DNA of 64,000 nucleotides from Trichobilharzia regenti (taxonomy: Eukaryota; Platyhelminthes; Trematoda; Strigeidida; Schistosomatidae), in contig OX235270.1 of assembly GCA_944472135.2 (NCBI GenBank), positions 54,627,267-54,691,266 on the forward strand, given 5' to 3'. The translations under genes were made by a program, and so were the position numbers. Under the pieces are notes generated by a model. The model ran no database searches and was not told the DNA's origin. It saw nothing but the letters and a program-made list of their open reading frames with translations. Positions 49,242 to 58,569 of the stretch are shown in pieces; the stretch's first letter is position 1; the number at the start of each line of letters is the position of its first letter.

Positions 49242-49654
49242 GACAACGGTTCTTTTATTGCCGAGAAACTCACTTATGATGTACGCTTGCAACATCATTT
49301 TCTATTCCACTATTGTTTACTATGTACGGAGGGAAACATCCCTATAATCTGTATCACTTTCTTTTCTTTAAACTATGACATATATATATATATGTACATA
49401 ATTAATTCAAAAATGCACTATTATTTCTTGTCAAGAAGCTTACGATTTGCTTAACAATACATTCACAGTAGATGTCTGACAGAATTACAAAAAGAATCAG
49501 CTGTAACAGATACCTAGATTGAATTGCAATCTATGACGATAGTGTTTCGATTGGAAGTGTCCTCCTTTTGATTAGCACAGTAAGAGAGCGAAATATGAAG
49601 ATTATTTTGAAAATACCATGAGAGTAACCGGATGACAAACAGATGTAAATGATT
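49242..49654. other. Sequence downstream of the eya stop, presumed 3' UTR start
   Basis: It should contain the eya 3' UTR, but no AATAAA was seen between the stop and the LINE remnant. A short TA run lies at 49379-49393. The transcript may use a variant signal or end within the LINE. Confidence 0.4.
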
Positions 49655-50504
49655 TATTAAAGTTTACAAATAGATATTTGCATTTTAGGAATTACTCCTA
49701 AGCGCCGATATCTGTCTGTTTTCGATATAGAACTTTGCACATATGTGAGGCAGTTCAAGTCGCCACACTCCCTCCTTGTAGCACACAAATCAAGAGAAGA
49801 TAGAAGAAATGCATAATAGACAGTAAACAGAGGTGTGAGACAAAGGAATAGTAGTAACGAAGAACAAAACAGTTTCATTGGAAATCATAAGTCACAAGGA
49901 GTGGATGCATCTGTGCCAGCCATTGACAACGATTTTGAGCAATGTCACCAATTGTTTCCAACCATTGGTTTTTACCGTCCCGAGGACCCCAACCAGTCAG
50001 AAAGTCTACACCTTCCTACGTGACTGGCTTAGACTAACTGTTGCAAATTTCATTGACTACTGCCATGTTTTTGTTTGACCTCCACTAGCTCTTTTCCAGA
50101 CTGACCCTGTATCCGCTAACATTGCTCGTCGAGGAAGGCGATGACTAGGCATGCATAACACATGTCCTAACCATCTCAGTCTATGTAACTTCACAACCTC
50201 GTCGATTGATTTCCCCTGCTTACCTAGAACTCGACGCTTAACCTCATTATTGCTCACCTTATTATACCACTTCACACGGGAGATAGAACCCAGGCACCTA
50301 TGATCAAAGACAGCTAACCAGCCTTTTCATGTCTCCCACTCTCAATGGCCAGGTCTCACAGCTAGCCATAAAGGAGGACGGAGCGGACTGATGAGCAGTA
50401 CACCCGCCCTTTGGTCGACAGCCAGCCAAATATCACATCTACTCCAGAGACGGCGTAAACTGGCAAATGTGAAACGAGCCCCCCGTATCCGTGCCGAGAT
50501 TTCG

Positions 50505-51242
50505 TCAGAGATCAACCGGTTGGCGTTGGCTGATGGTACTTCCCAAATAAGTGAAGCGGTCAACGTGCTCTACCACTTCACTTCCTATTTCTAATCTAGG
50601 AGTCGGTGTAGTCCAGTCCTGTAACATCATCTTGCATTTGGTGGGAGCAAATCGCGTGCCAAACATTTGTAGACTGCTGCTCAAGGTGTTTAGAAGACTC
50701 TGTATTTTGTCAGCGACTTCGCCTAGAAGGACTACATCGTCTGCATATTCTAAGTCAACGAGATTATTCCCTGGTAGCAAGTCAATCCCTGAGTCGCTGA
50801 AGTGACTTAGGGTTAATTCCATTAGTACATCTATGATGAAGTTTAATAGAAAAAGGGATAATGGGCGTCTTTGACGGACACCACTGGTCGTCACCAGTTC
50901 AGATGACAACTCGCCGTAAGCTTTCACCTGGCTGCATGAGTTCAAGTAGAGTGCTTTGATCAGTGCAATGTATTTTCTCGGGATTCCCTTTACAGCCAAG
51001 CATCTCCAGAGAACCTCTCGGTCGATAGAATCGAATGCCAACTTTAGGTCAAGGAATATAGCGATTGTTGGGCGCCGGTAAGAATGCCTATGTTCTAGAA
51101 TCTGTCGGAGGGTGAAGATATGATCAATACACCCTCTTCCTGGCCTAAAGCCTGCCTGGCCCTCTCGTGTTTGTGCCTCCCGAGCACCACTCAGTCTACG
51201 CATTATTATTGAGCCTAGAACTTTAGATACTATATTAGTCAA
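50505..51242 (-). pseudogene. LINE family 2 reverse transcriptase core
   Basis: 245 open codons with IVSKVLGSIIMRRL, AGFRPGRGCIDHIFTLRQIL, FLDLKLAFDSID, SGVRQRRPLS (the usual GCPLS glycine and cysteine are changed) and the catalytic YADD. It ends at a frameshift, so no complete protein is possible. Confidence 0.85.
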
Positions 51243-51417
51243 GCTATAATCCGTCTGTGATTATCACAGGAAGACTTGTCTTCCTTCTTGTATATGGGGA
51301 TAATCAGTGACTTACACCAACCCGATGGGACTTCCTCTGATTCCCAGATGCTGCCTAGAACCTTCAGTAATGCAGACAGTAAACTGTCTCCACCGTACTT
51401 AAATACCTCTGGAGTCA

Positions 51418-51588
51418 AATAAAGTATAAGTATATTTCAATAGTTTACACACAATGATAAGTTTTGTTATTGGTAATTTTGCTCGAAATATTACCAATAA
51501 CAAAACTTATTATTGTGTGTAAATTATTGAAATATAATTATACTTTATTTGATCTAATCCACAATGCTCAAACTTTTTACTGATATAA
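51418..51588. mobile_element. Foldback element nested in LINE family 2, 13-bp TSD
   Basis: The 13 bp acctctggagtca stand at both 51405-51417 and 51589-51601. Between them are arms of about 61 nt (51418-51478 and 51490-51550) around an 11-nt loop, then a 38-nt unpaired tail. The host LINE frame (TPEVYK then KYGGD in relatives) is cut exactly there. A TSD of this length is more like LINE-driven insertion than a cut-and-paste transposon. Confidence 0.85.
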
Positions 51589-52526
51589 ACCTCTGGAGTC
51601 ATTCTATCAGGTCCCGCTGCTTTGCCTAATTTCAGATTGGTGACAGCTTTAGAAACCTCAGTTAGGGAAGGAGGACCTGTGTCTATATCCCATTCGGGTG
51701 TGTGCTGGATGGCGGGGAGGTTCAGTGTGGCTGCAGGCAGGTTAAATTGTTCCTCAAAGTGTTCTTTCCAGCGTTCGAGGCGTCTGTCCTGAGAGCTAAT
51801 TAAGGAGCCATTTTTCTCAGAAATAGTCTCACTTATGATTTGCCTTCTCCCTCCCGTTTCCCTGATGAGTTGCCTATCACCGATGCTTTTTCCATCTCTT
51901 TCGCCTTTGTTACCCACCACTGTTCACGGTCCCTGCGGAGACTTGTCGTAGGTTTCCTTTTGTGTAGCTTTCGCTCCTCGTTGAATTCGGAGCTCGCCGT
52001 TATACAGCTGGTTGTCATGCAAATGGATAGTACAGCTTAATCTAGTCACCCTGCAGTACACTGTAACACTAATCAATATTCCACGTACACGTTTCGGATC
52101 AATAAAGTTTATAAAAACATTTCGCTTAAGCATCATTCACCCACTCTCTAGTTCTTTCGATAAAGGAAGGAACTTAGTATCTAGTAGAGAACAACTGCTA
52201 ACACTACCTTGGAACTAATTTTTTTTTGAAAAACCTTTATACATTTCAGTCATTCAATAGGTGGATGACTGAAGTTGAAAAAAATAGGACTGCATCACGG
52301 GAGGAGGCGATTCAGATACTTTTAGGTTACCGACTCGGTGGTTTACCAGGCTTAATCACTAAAACACATCCTAATTTCACTTGAATTACTGAAGGCTTTT
52401 CTAGGCTAACGTAGGAACTAGTATGTAACTCTCCTTCTGTCGTCCCTGTTACACTACTTGTTCAGCCAGGGCTTTAAAGAAATTCCAACTGAAGTTAGAA
52501 AGGTGAAGCGACTTAGTGAGTTTAAA

Positions 52527-52720
52527 GCCCGAATAGCTCAGTGATATCGTCTCTGATAGCACCACTGGGTGACGCGGGTTCGAATCTCAGAAGATGCATG
52601 AGTTCCTTCAAGGTTGAAGATACGCCTTGCTGAGGAATGCCAAATAGCACGAGACCTAGGTTCAAGGCTTCCTGTCAGTTGCCTCCAACCATGTAATATC
52701 ATCAAATCAATGTGCACCGT
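52527..52720 (+). mobile_element. SINE family E with tRNA head and hammerhead
   Basis: The head starts gcccgaatagctcag, with box A TAGCTCAGTGA (52534-52544) and box B GGTTCGAATC (52577-52586). A hammerhead motif follows at 52624-52668, then a body of unknown 3' limit. Only one copy was seen here. Confidence 0.65.
52624..52668 (+). ncRNA. Hammerhead ribozyme motif, near consensus
   Basis: Stem I GCCUUG (52624-52629) pairs perfectly with CAAGGC (52663-52668). The core CUGAGGA lies at 52630-52636. Stem II UGC/GCA pairs but its first pair is A-C. GAGA (52651-52654) replaces GAAA, changing the invariant A14. Stem III is A-U and C-G with a CUAG loop, and the cleavage triplet is GUU. It is probably inactive as it stands. 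Confidence 0.7.
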
Positions 52721-53590
52721 GATGGCGAGCTACCTCAGTCTGCACCAAAGAAAGGACTAGAGACATCACACTAGTTACTCGCTAGTATCCAGTCAAAGCC
52801 TTATAAATTGCTATATCACTTGAAAATTTGTATACAATGGAGTATAAGTGGAGTGAAAAATATCAGAAGACGAAAATTACTCACACAGGTGGCTGTAAAG
52901 ATGCGATAAGATAGTAAACAACTTTCTGACGATAGAAGCACAGTTTTATCCATTGATCACATGAAGTAGCATACACCTCTCACTATACAGTGTAGCACAA
53001 CCGTACATGAAGATGTAATAAATGGATGATATGTTCAGTGAGACAAATCCCGCTAAGTGACATCTATGAAAGCCACCATAGCGTGGCGACAGAAGATAAG
53101 ACAGTCTGGTAGCGAAGTTATTTATTTGTGATTATGTGTACAGATATCGGCAAAATACGTCTGCCACTTAGTAAAGTCGCAATTTGCATATTTCCTCAGT
53201 ATTGCGCTACCTTGTCCTCCGCATCGTTCTTCTTTGCCTGTTATATTTTCCAATTTGTTTCGCAAGCATCGTTTACTAAACCCATCCCACCGAAATTCGA
53301 TATTCTTGACATTGACAACCATTTCTGTCTGCATCTATATACTACTTATAAATCTCTCCAACAGCACCCACCACAATAATAGTCACAATGTAAATTGTTA
53401 AATATAGATAACAAAACGTGACAGTGTTGGACGGATTACACAATACAACAGCTCAATTTACCAGACATGCGTCTAAATAAAAAGCAACCAAACCTGGATT
53501 TATTTTCAGCGTTAAAAAGTATACTCTACACGAAAAGAAATACACGTGAAAAGTCTGAGTTGATGCATTTTAGGGTATCGATACAGACAA
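52721..53590. other. Intergenic sequence, no gene recognised
   Basis: No exon, RNA gene or known repeat family was recognised. The two overlapping frames at 53122-53379 oppose each other and have no supporting signals. Confidence 0.5.
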
Positions 53591-53599
53591 AAAAACCAC

Positions 53600-53652
53600 C
53601 GAAAATACGACAGGTGTTTCGCTCTATAATTTGAGGCTCCTCATCAGTACAT
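53600..53652 (-). ncRNA. Hammerhead-like motif of uncertain type
   Basis: The minus strand reads GUACUGAUGAGGAGCC, a spacer, GAGC, GAAA, then a two-bp stem III with an ACCU loop and GUC. Aligned in either register one core base or the stem II spacing is off, and stem I pairs poorly. It may belong to another element, perhaps a Penelope-like terminal repeat. Confidence 0.4.
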
Positions 53653-53707
53653 ACTTTACGAAGGATTAAGTCCAACACGTTAGATCTTGCAGTAATCTCA
53701 GTTAACT

Positions 53708-53960
53708 GACTATTCTGCTATTGCATGGAGGATTTAATCATGAGCTGACATCAGTTAGAGAACCACTGGAAAACCTGAGAGTACTGGACAGCTGTTTCGT
53801 CCTAGTTTGAGACTCTTCAACAGTACGCACTCACCGGGATTCGAACCCAGGACCTTCTGGTTACAAGGCGAGCTCGTAGACCATTCAGCCACTGGGACCC
53901 GATCCAATGGTCCTTGAATTCTAACTTCTGCCAATTCACGACATAGCGCGACCACTTCGC
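53708..53960 (-). mobile_element. SINE family D, minus copy of a head-to-head pair
   Basis: Tail (53708-53775), hammerhead (53781-53828), tRNA-like head (53840-53910) and leader (to about 53960). It lies directly next to a plus-strand copy, forming an inverted repeat with arms of about 160 nt. Confidence 0.85.
53781..53828 (-). ncRNA. Hammerhead ribozyme, single core change (C3 to U)
   Basis: Stem I is a perfect 6 bp (53826-53821 with 53786-53781). Stem II is GUCU/GGAC with one G-U wobble. GAA and the two-bp stem III with an AGCU loop are intact, and GUC ends at 53787. Only C3, at 53820, differs from consensus. Confidence 0.85.
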
Positions 53961-53965
53961 AATGT

Positions 53966-54165
53966 CTACGAGCTCGCCTTTTAACCAGAAGGTCCTGGGT
54001 TCGAATCCCGGTGGGTGCGTACTGCTGAAGAGTCCCAAACTAGGTCGAAACAGCTGTCCAGTACTCCCAGGTTTTCCAGTGGTTCTCTAACTGATGTCAG
54101 CTCATGATTAAATCCTCCATGCAATCAAACAAAATCCCTACAAAACCAATACTTGAAAATTATTC
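53966..54165 (+). mobile_element. SINE family D, plus copy of a head-to-head pair
   Basis: It begins within the tRNA-like head ('acgagctcgcc'), keeps box B (GGTTCGAATC) and continues through hammerhead and tail to 'aatacttgaaaatt'. The box A part is missing, consistent with truncation at the inverted junction. Confidence 0.85.
54017..54066 (+). ncRNA. Hammerhead ribozyme, core intact
   Basis: Stem I GUACUG (54019-54024) pairs perfectly with CAGUAC (54059-54064). The core CUGAAGA (54025-54031), GAA (54047-54049), stem III (A-U, C-G, AGCU loop) and GUC (54056-54058) all match consensus. Stem II GUCC/GGUC has one internal U-U mismatch, which may reduce but need not abolish cleavage. Confidence 0.88.
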
Positions 54166-54741
54166 TGTTATTATCAAACTCTTCATAACAATCTTCTTTC
54201 ATTTTTTTGATGCCCCTAACTTAGCCTTTAGAATTTGTAAAATTACAGATTAGAAATTAACTTCCCCACTCGCATAAAAGCTCTCGTTTCTGTAGAATTC
54301 CATGCCAAGAGTTTGTGGAAATTATCACAATTATTTATCCTTCGAACACTAAAACTGTGGACATAATTTTATAGACAGATAATACTTATAACCAACTGTT
54401 TGGATTTGTGAAAAATTTTAACATAAACTCTAACTAAGATTGTATATATTGTTGGATCTTTATGTTCAAGTTCTTCCAAGGCCGTGAGTCTGTGGTTTTG
54501 GTATCATTTTAGTTAACTGTGCTGAACTATATTGCATGTTTTTGTATTGTATCGTTGCTGTCGCTTTTTGCCCTTTTTACTGTGAATTGTTTTCCTTTTG
54601 CTGGTGTTATTCTGATTGTTTTATCTCTTGTTATCCGATTTTAAGGGGAGAAACCCAAAAGGTCGCTTCTCTCTAAACTTTATCTTAATTTAACCATCCC
54701 TTTCTCAGGCGTGAGGCTAGCAACCCCACCCTGTAAACAAA

Positions 54742-55830
54742 TTGCTACAGAAACTTCAGCACAATGAACCTCCTTGCATCAAAAGAAAAAGTCTGTGTGG
54801 GAACATGGAACGTCCGCACTATGTACCAGACCGGGAAAGCTGCCCAAAGTGTAACGAGATGAAAAGATACGGAATCCAAGTACTGGAAATATATGAAAGC
54901 AGATGGAATGGGAGTGGACTCACCAAATTGTCAATGGGTGAGTCAGTGATCTACTCCAGTCACCCAGAAGATAACCACACGCACACCCAGGGCGTGGCTA
55001 TCATGATGTCACCAACGGCAACAAAGGCCCTGATGCAATGGGAGGCGATCTCGTCCAGGATAATCACGGCCATATTCAACTCCAAAAGAAGGAAAGTGTC
55101 AATTATACAATGTTATGCACTCACAAACAACGCAGACCTCGAAAAGAAAGAAGAATTCTACAGACAACTACAGGCAACAATGGACAATACTCCAGCTGGT
55201 GACATTAAAATACTAATGGGAGACATGAACGCCAAACTGGGACCAGACAACACAGGAAGGGAACTCATCATGGGTAGAGAAGCTCTCGGAGAAATGAATG
55301 AAAATGGAGAACTCTTCGTCGACTTCTGGGCCTTCAACGAACTAGTGATTGGTGGCAGTGTATACAAACACAAAGATATCCACAAGGCTATATGGGTGTC
55401 ACCAGATGGGCAAACCAAAAACCAAATTGACTTCATCTCAATCTCAAGGAAGTGGAGGAGCAGCCTACTGGACACAAAAGCAAGAAGAGGAGCAGACGTT
55501 GGCTCAGACCACTATCTCGTACGAGGGACAATCCAAATCAAATTAAAAGGTTTCAGGGAAACAGGAGCTGCAGATAGACCACAAGCCAAGTTCAACACTC
55601 AAAAACTGAAGGACCAGGCTACAAAGGACATCTTCATTGCAAACATAAGGGAAAAAGCCGAGACACAAATCAACACCAGCGAAAAGGTGAGCGTCGAAAA
55701 GCACTGGGACAACTTGAAAACGGTGTGGAGCCAAACCTGCATGGAAGTTCTAGGCAGAAAGAAGAGACAGGACAAACAGTGGCTCACTACGGACACTTGG
55801 AAACTAATAGAAGAGAGAAGGACAGTGTAA
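54742..55830 (+). pseudogene. RTE LINE AP-endonuclease segment
   Basis: 362 open codons. After an out-of-frame start it reads [43 protein letters not shown] and GSDHYLVRGT (the catalytic SDH). It ends at an in-frame TAA (55828-55830) in the linker, where the copy at 39827 stays open. Confidence 0.85.
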
Positions 55831-55872
55831 CAAAAGATTATCCAGTGCACCGACGAGCAACAAAAACAGGAG

Positions 55873-57073
55873 TTGAATGCAAGCTACAATACACTGAACA
55901 AAAGAGTAAAGAAGAGTGCCAGGGAAGACAAAAGAAAATATTATGAAGCCATGGAAAGTGAAGCAGAACAAGCTGCAGGCAAAGGAGACCTCGCCACACT
56001 CTACCAAACAACTAGGTACATATCGGGCATAAGTTCGACACAGATTAAGCCAGTCAAGGATGACAATGGAAAGTCAATCACCAAAGAGGTGGAACAAAGA
56101 AAACAATGGGCTGAACACTTCAAAAGACTTCTAAATCGACCGCCACCTACAACGCGCCCAACAATACCAACAACGGAAGCAGAACTACCAGTGAACATCA
56201 ACCCCCCGACGAGAACAGAAATCCTGAAGGCAATCAAGATGCTAAAAACTGGAAAAGCAGCAGGACCAGACAGAATCCCTGAAGAAGCATTGAAAATGGG
56301 CCCACAAACATCAGCGGACTTGATGACACCACTAGTGAAGAAGGTGTGGAAAGAGGGCAAAGTACCTGAGGATTGGAAAAAGGATACTTATTCAAACTAC
56401 CAAAGAAAGGAGACTTAAGTCAATGCAAAAACTGGCGCGGAATTATGCTCCTGTCCATTCCAAGCAAAATACTAAGCCGCATCATCCTGGAGAGAATCAA
56501 ACAAGCCCTGGATGAAAAACTTCGACCGGAACAGGCCGGATTCAGGAGAAACAAGTCATGTATTGATCAAATCGCCACCCTACGGATCATCACTGAACAA
56601 AGCTTGGAATGGCAGTCACCTCTCCACTCACTCAACTTCATCGACTTTGAAAAGGCCTTCGATAGCGCAGCGTCGATCGAGTGGTCATTTGGAAACTACT
56701 TCGCTACTACGGGGTCCCATCGACAATTATACATCTCATCCAACAGTTATACGACAATGCTGCATGCCAAGTAATCCACAACGGGAAAATTACGGAATCC
56801 TTCGAAGTGAGGACGGGAGTGAGACAAGGCTGCCTACTATCACCAATGATCTTCCTGATTGCAGTAGATTGGATAATGCGGCAGACAACGGGAAATGAGG
56901 AAACAGGCATAAAATGGGCCCACACAAAATACTTGGAGGATCTGGACTTCACCGATGATATATGTCTGATTTCCCACAAACTAGAAGATATGCAAGTGAA
57001 AAGCAACAAGTTGGCAGAAGAAGCATCCAGAGAAGATATGACTTCAGGTGGACATAGATTAAAACAGAGGTAA
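55873..57073 (+). pseudogene. RTE LINE reverse transcriptase segment, frameshifted
   Basis: Three successive frames carry the linker and fingers (55873-56395), RT motifs [16 protein letters not shown] and [10 protein letters not shown] (56373-56666), then [20 protein letters not shown] and an F-T-D-D catalytic box (56681-57020). Frame breaks fall near 56390 and at the shared insertion 56667-56671. Confidence 0.85.
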
Positions 57074-58116
57074 TGAAGATTCCTAGCCAACGCCAACAGC
57101 AACAACAACAACAATCAGCCAGGATGAATGGGAGGAACCTGAGAGAAACAACCTCCTTTACCTACCCACCTGGGAAGCATCGTTTCAACTACAGGCGGAT
57201 GGAACTGACGAGGATATCAAAGCAAGGATCGGAAAAGCAAGACAAGCTTTCATTACTCTCAAGTCTGTGTGGAGGTCAACAGCACTCAGCATCAAAAATA
57301 ACATCCGGATTCCCAACTCCAATGTAAAGTCATTGCTACTATACGGATCAGAGACTTGGCCAGCGCGTCATAAAGAGCATCTCAAACAAACTTCAGACCT
57401 TCATTAACAGTTGTCTTCGCTCAATACCACTCAAGATCAGATGGCCGGCTGACCAGAAAAGATCAGCAACAGGGATCTCTGGCAATGAGCGAAGAAATAG
57501 GCAGGAAGAAATGGAGATGGATTGGCCATACTCTGAGGAAACCATCAAGTGACATCAATAGACAAGCCATCGCTCGAGTGGAACGTGGAAGGGAAGCGGT
57601 GAGTTGGTTGTCAGTGTGAGGGTGGGGTGACTTGGAAGAGGTTATTTGAGGAGGAGTTGAAAGCATGTGGACAGACTTGGAGCGGGGTGAAAAAGTTGGC
57701 AGAAAACAGAAGGCAATGGAGGTGTGCAGCTGAAGCCCTAAGTTCCTCTAGGAACTAAAGGATATAATAAATAATAATAATAATAATACGGACTAGAAAT
57801 ATAAGGAAAGCTGTTTTGAATCGTTTAAGTGCTAACAACACATTACTTCCAGATCTAAAAGAAATCGTACACCCTGATCTCTGAAAGTATCTTAAAGACA
57901 GGCATAATAACATACTGAGCATCTAAACAATGTAAAGTAAAAATGAATGCGTTGGTCATGACAAAGAACTAGAGTCACGCATGACACTAGAAATAAGTTG
58001 GTGGCTAAATCCCATCCATTGAAACCGTTTGATTGAGAACAATTAAATGTGTATGCTCCAGTTACTATAGCCTACCAAAGAACCACCCAAAAGTTAAAAC
58101 TATTTCCCCAGTAGCC

Positions 58117-58160
58117 ATTGGCAACTGTTGACAAGGTAACGTAAACTGGGAGTATATATT
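58117..58160 (+). promoter_or_regulatory. Inverted CCAAT box and TATA box upstream of a small gene
   Basis: ATTGG lies at 58117-58121 and TATATATT at 58153-58160, 35 nt before the ATG at 58195. The spacing between the two is about 31 nt. If the TATA box is used, transcription would start around 58180-58190 and the 5' UTR would be very short. Both motifs are common by chance in AT-rich DNA. Confidence 0.4.
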
Positions 58161-58194
58161 TGCAGAGAGAGTGAGACAGTGATCATAATCCAGA

Positions 58195-58482
58195 ATGCAT
58201 CAACATGAAAAAATCAATATCAAGGAGAATTTCTTTACAATAATTCTGGTGATTATTTTCCTAGAACATGGGGTCCTTGCAGCCTATTCAAATAATAGCA
58301 GTGGGAATAAAACTTTCAATTTCATAAGTCCAAACACTGGTCTAGAATGTCAAATTAGAGGTCGTTATTACAGTACAGTTATGTACAGTCAGTTGACAGA
58401 GACTACCTTGAATACACTGTGGAGAATACTATATGAAATACAGAAAGCTTTGACGAGTTACCATTGTAGTCAAATTACTTAA
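58195..58482 (+). CDS. Candidate intronless gene for a small secreted protein
   Basis: 95 codons, no family recognised. The N-terminus has a basic/polar start (residues 1-12), a hydrophobic core FFTIILVIIFLEHGVLA (13-29) and a likely signal peptidase site near VLA|AYS. The mature part of about 66 residues has two cysteines (C52, C91), three N-glycosylation sequons (N33, N34, N38) and no second membrane span. A TATA-like box lies 35 nt before the ATG and AATAAA follows at 58560-58565, 78 nt after the stop. The combination is that of a complete small gene. Against this, the frame is short and codon use is not informative by eye. It might also be the first exon of a longer gene or a chance ORF. 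Confidence 0.5.
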   Translation: MHQHEKINIKENFFTIILVIIFLEHGVLAAYSNNSSGNKTFNFISPNTGLECQIRGRYYSTVMYSQLTETTLNTLWRILYEIQKALTSYHCSQIT

Positions 58483-58559
58483 CTTCAGAATACTTCACTA
58501 CAGATCTCTTCAGTCAATAATAATTTCTCAAGTTAAACAATATGTAATCATTTTATCTG

Positions 58560-58565
58560 AATAAA
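58560..58565 (+). terminator. Poly(A) signal AATAAA
   Basis: The canonical hexamer lies 78 nt after the stop codon of the small secreted-protein candidate. Confidence 0.5.
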
Positions 58566-58569
58566 AAAT

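Larger units (their letters stand above)
49655..52055 (-). mobile_element. LINE family 2 (YADD-type non-LTR element), 5' truncated
   Basis: On the minus strand: linker (REQWWVTKAKEMEKASVIG), RT start ([16 protein letters not shown]), a nested foldback insertion at 51418-51588, RT core at 51242-50505 (IFLDLKLAFDSIDREV, EYADDVVLLG), a frameshift, the C-terminal [19 protein letters not shown] region, and a 3' UTR to about 49655. The sequence is unlike the RTE family at 26127. Clade (RTE or CR1-like) is uncertain. Confidence 0.85.
54690..57788 (+). mobile_element. RTE-like LINE, nearly full length, broken
   Basis: Leader with 'gtgaggctagcaacccc', then an endonuclease whose first residues are frameshifted near 54800, the body of the endonuclease and linker (to a stop at 55828), RT (55873 onward) and C-terminal remnants. 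The stem-loop is at 57742-57755 and an (AAT)n tail at 57764-57788. It shares the five-base insertion at 56667-56671 with the copy at 37865-39842. The left boundary is uncertain and could reach about 54440. Confidence 0.88.

Noticed and set aside
52527..52590. Possible tRNA gene
   Set aside because: Boxes A and B are good, but no regular cloverleaf was found and the sequence continues into a hammerhead and repeat body.
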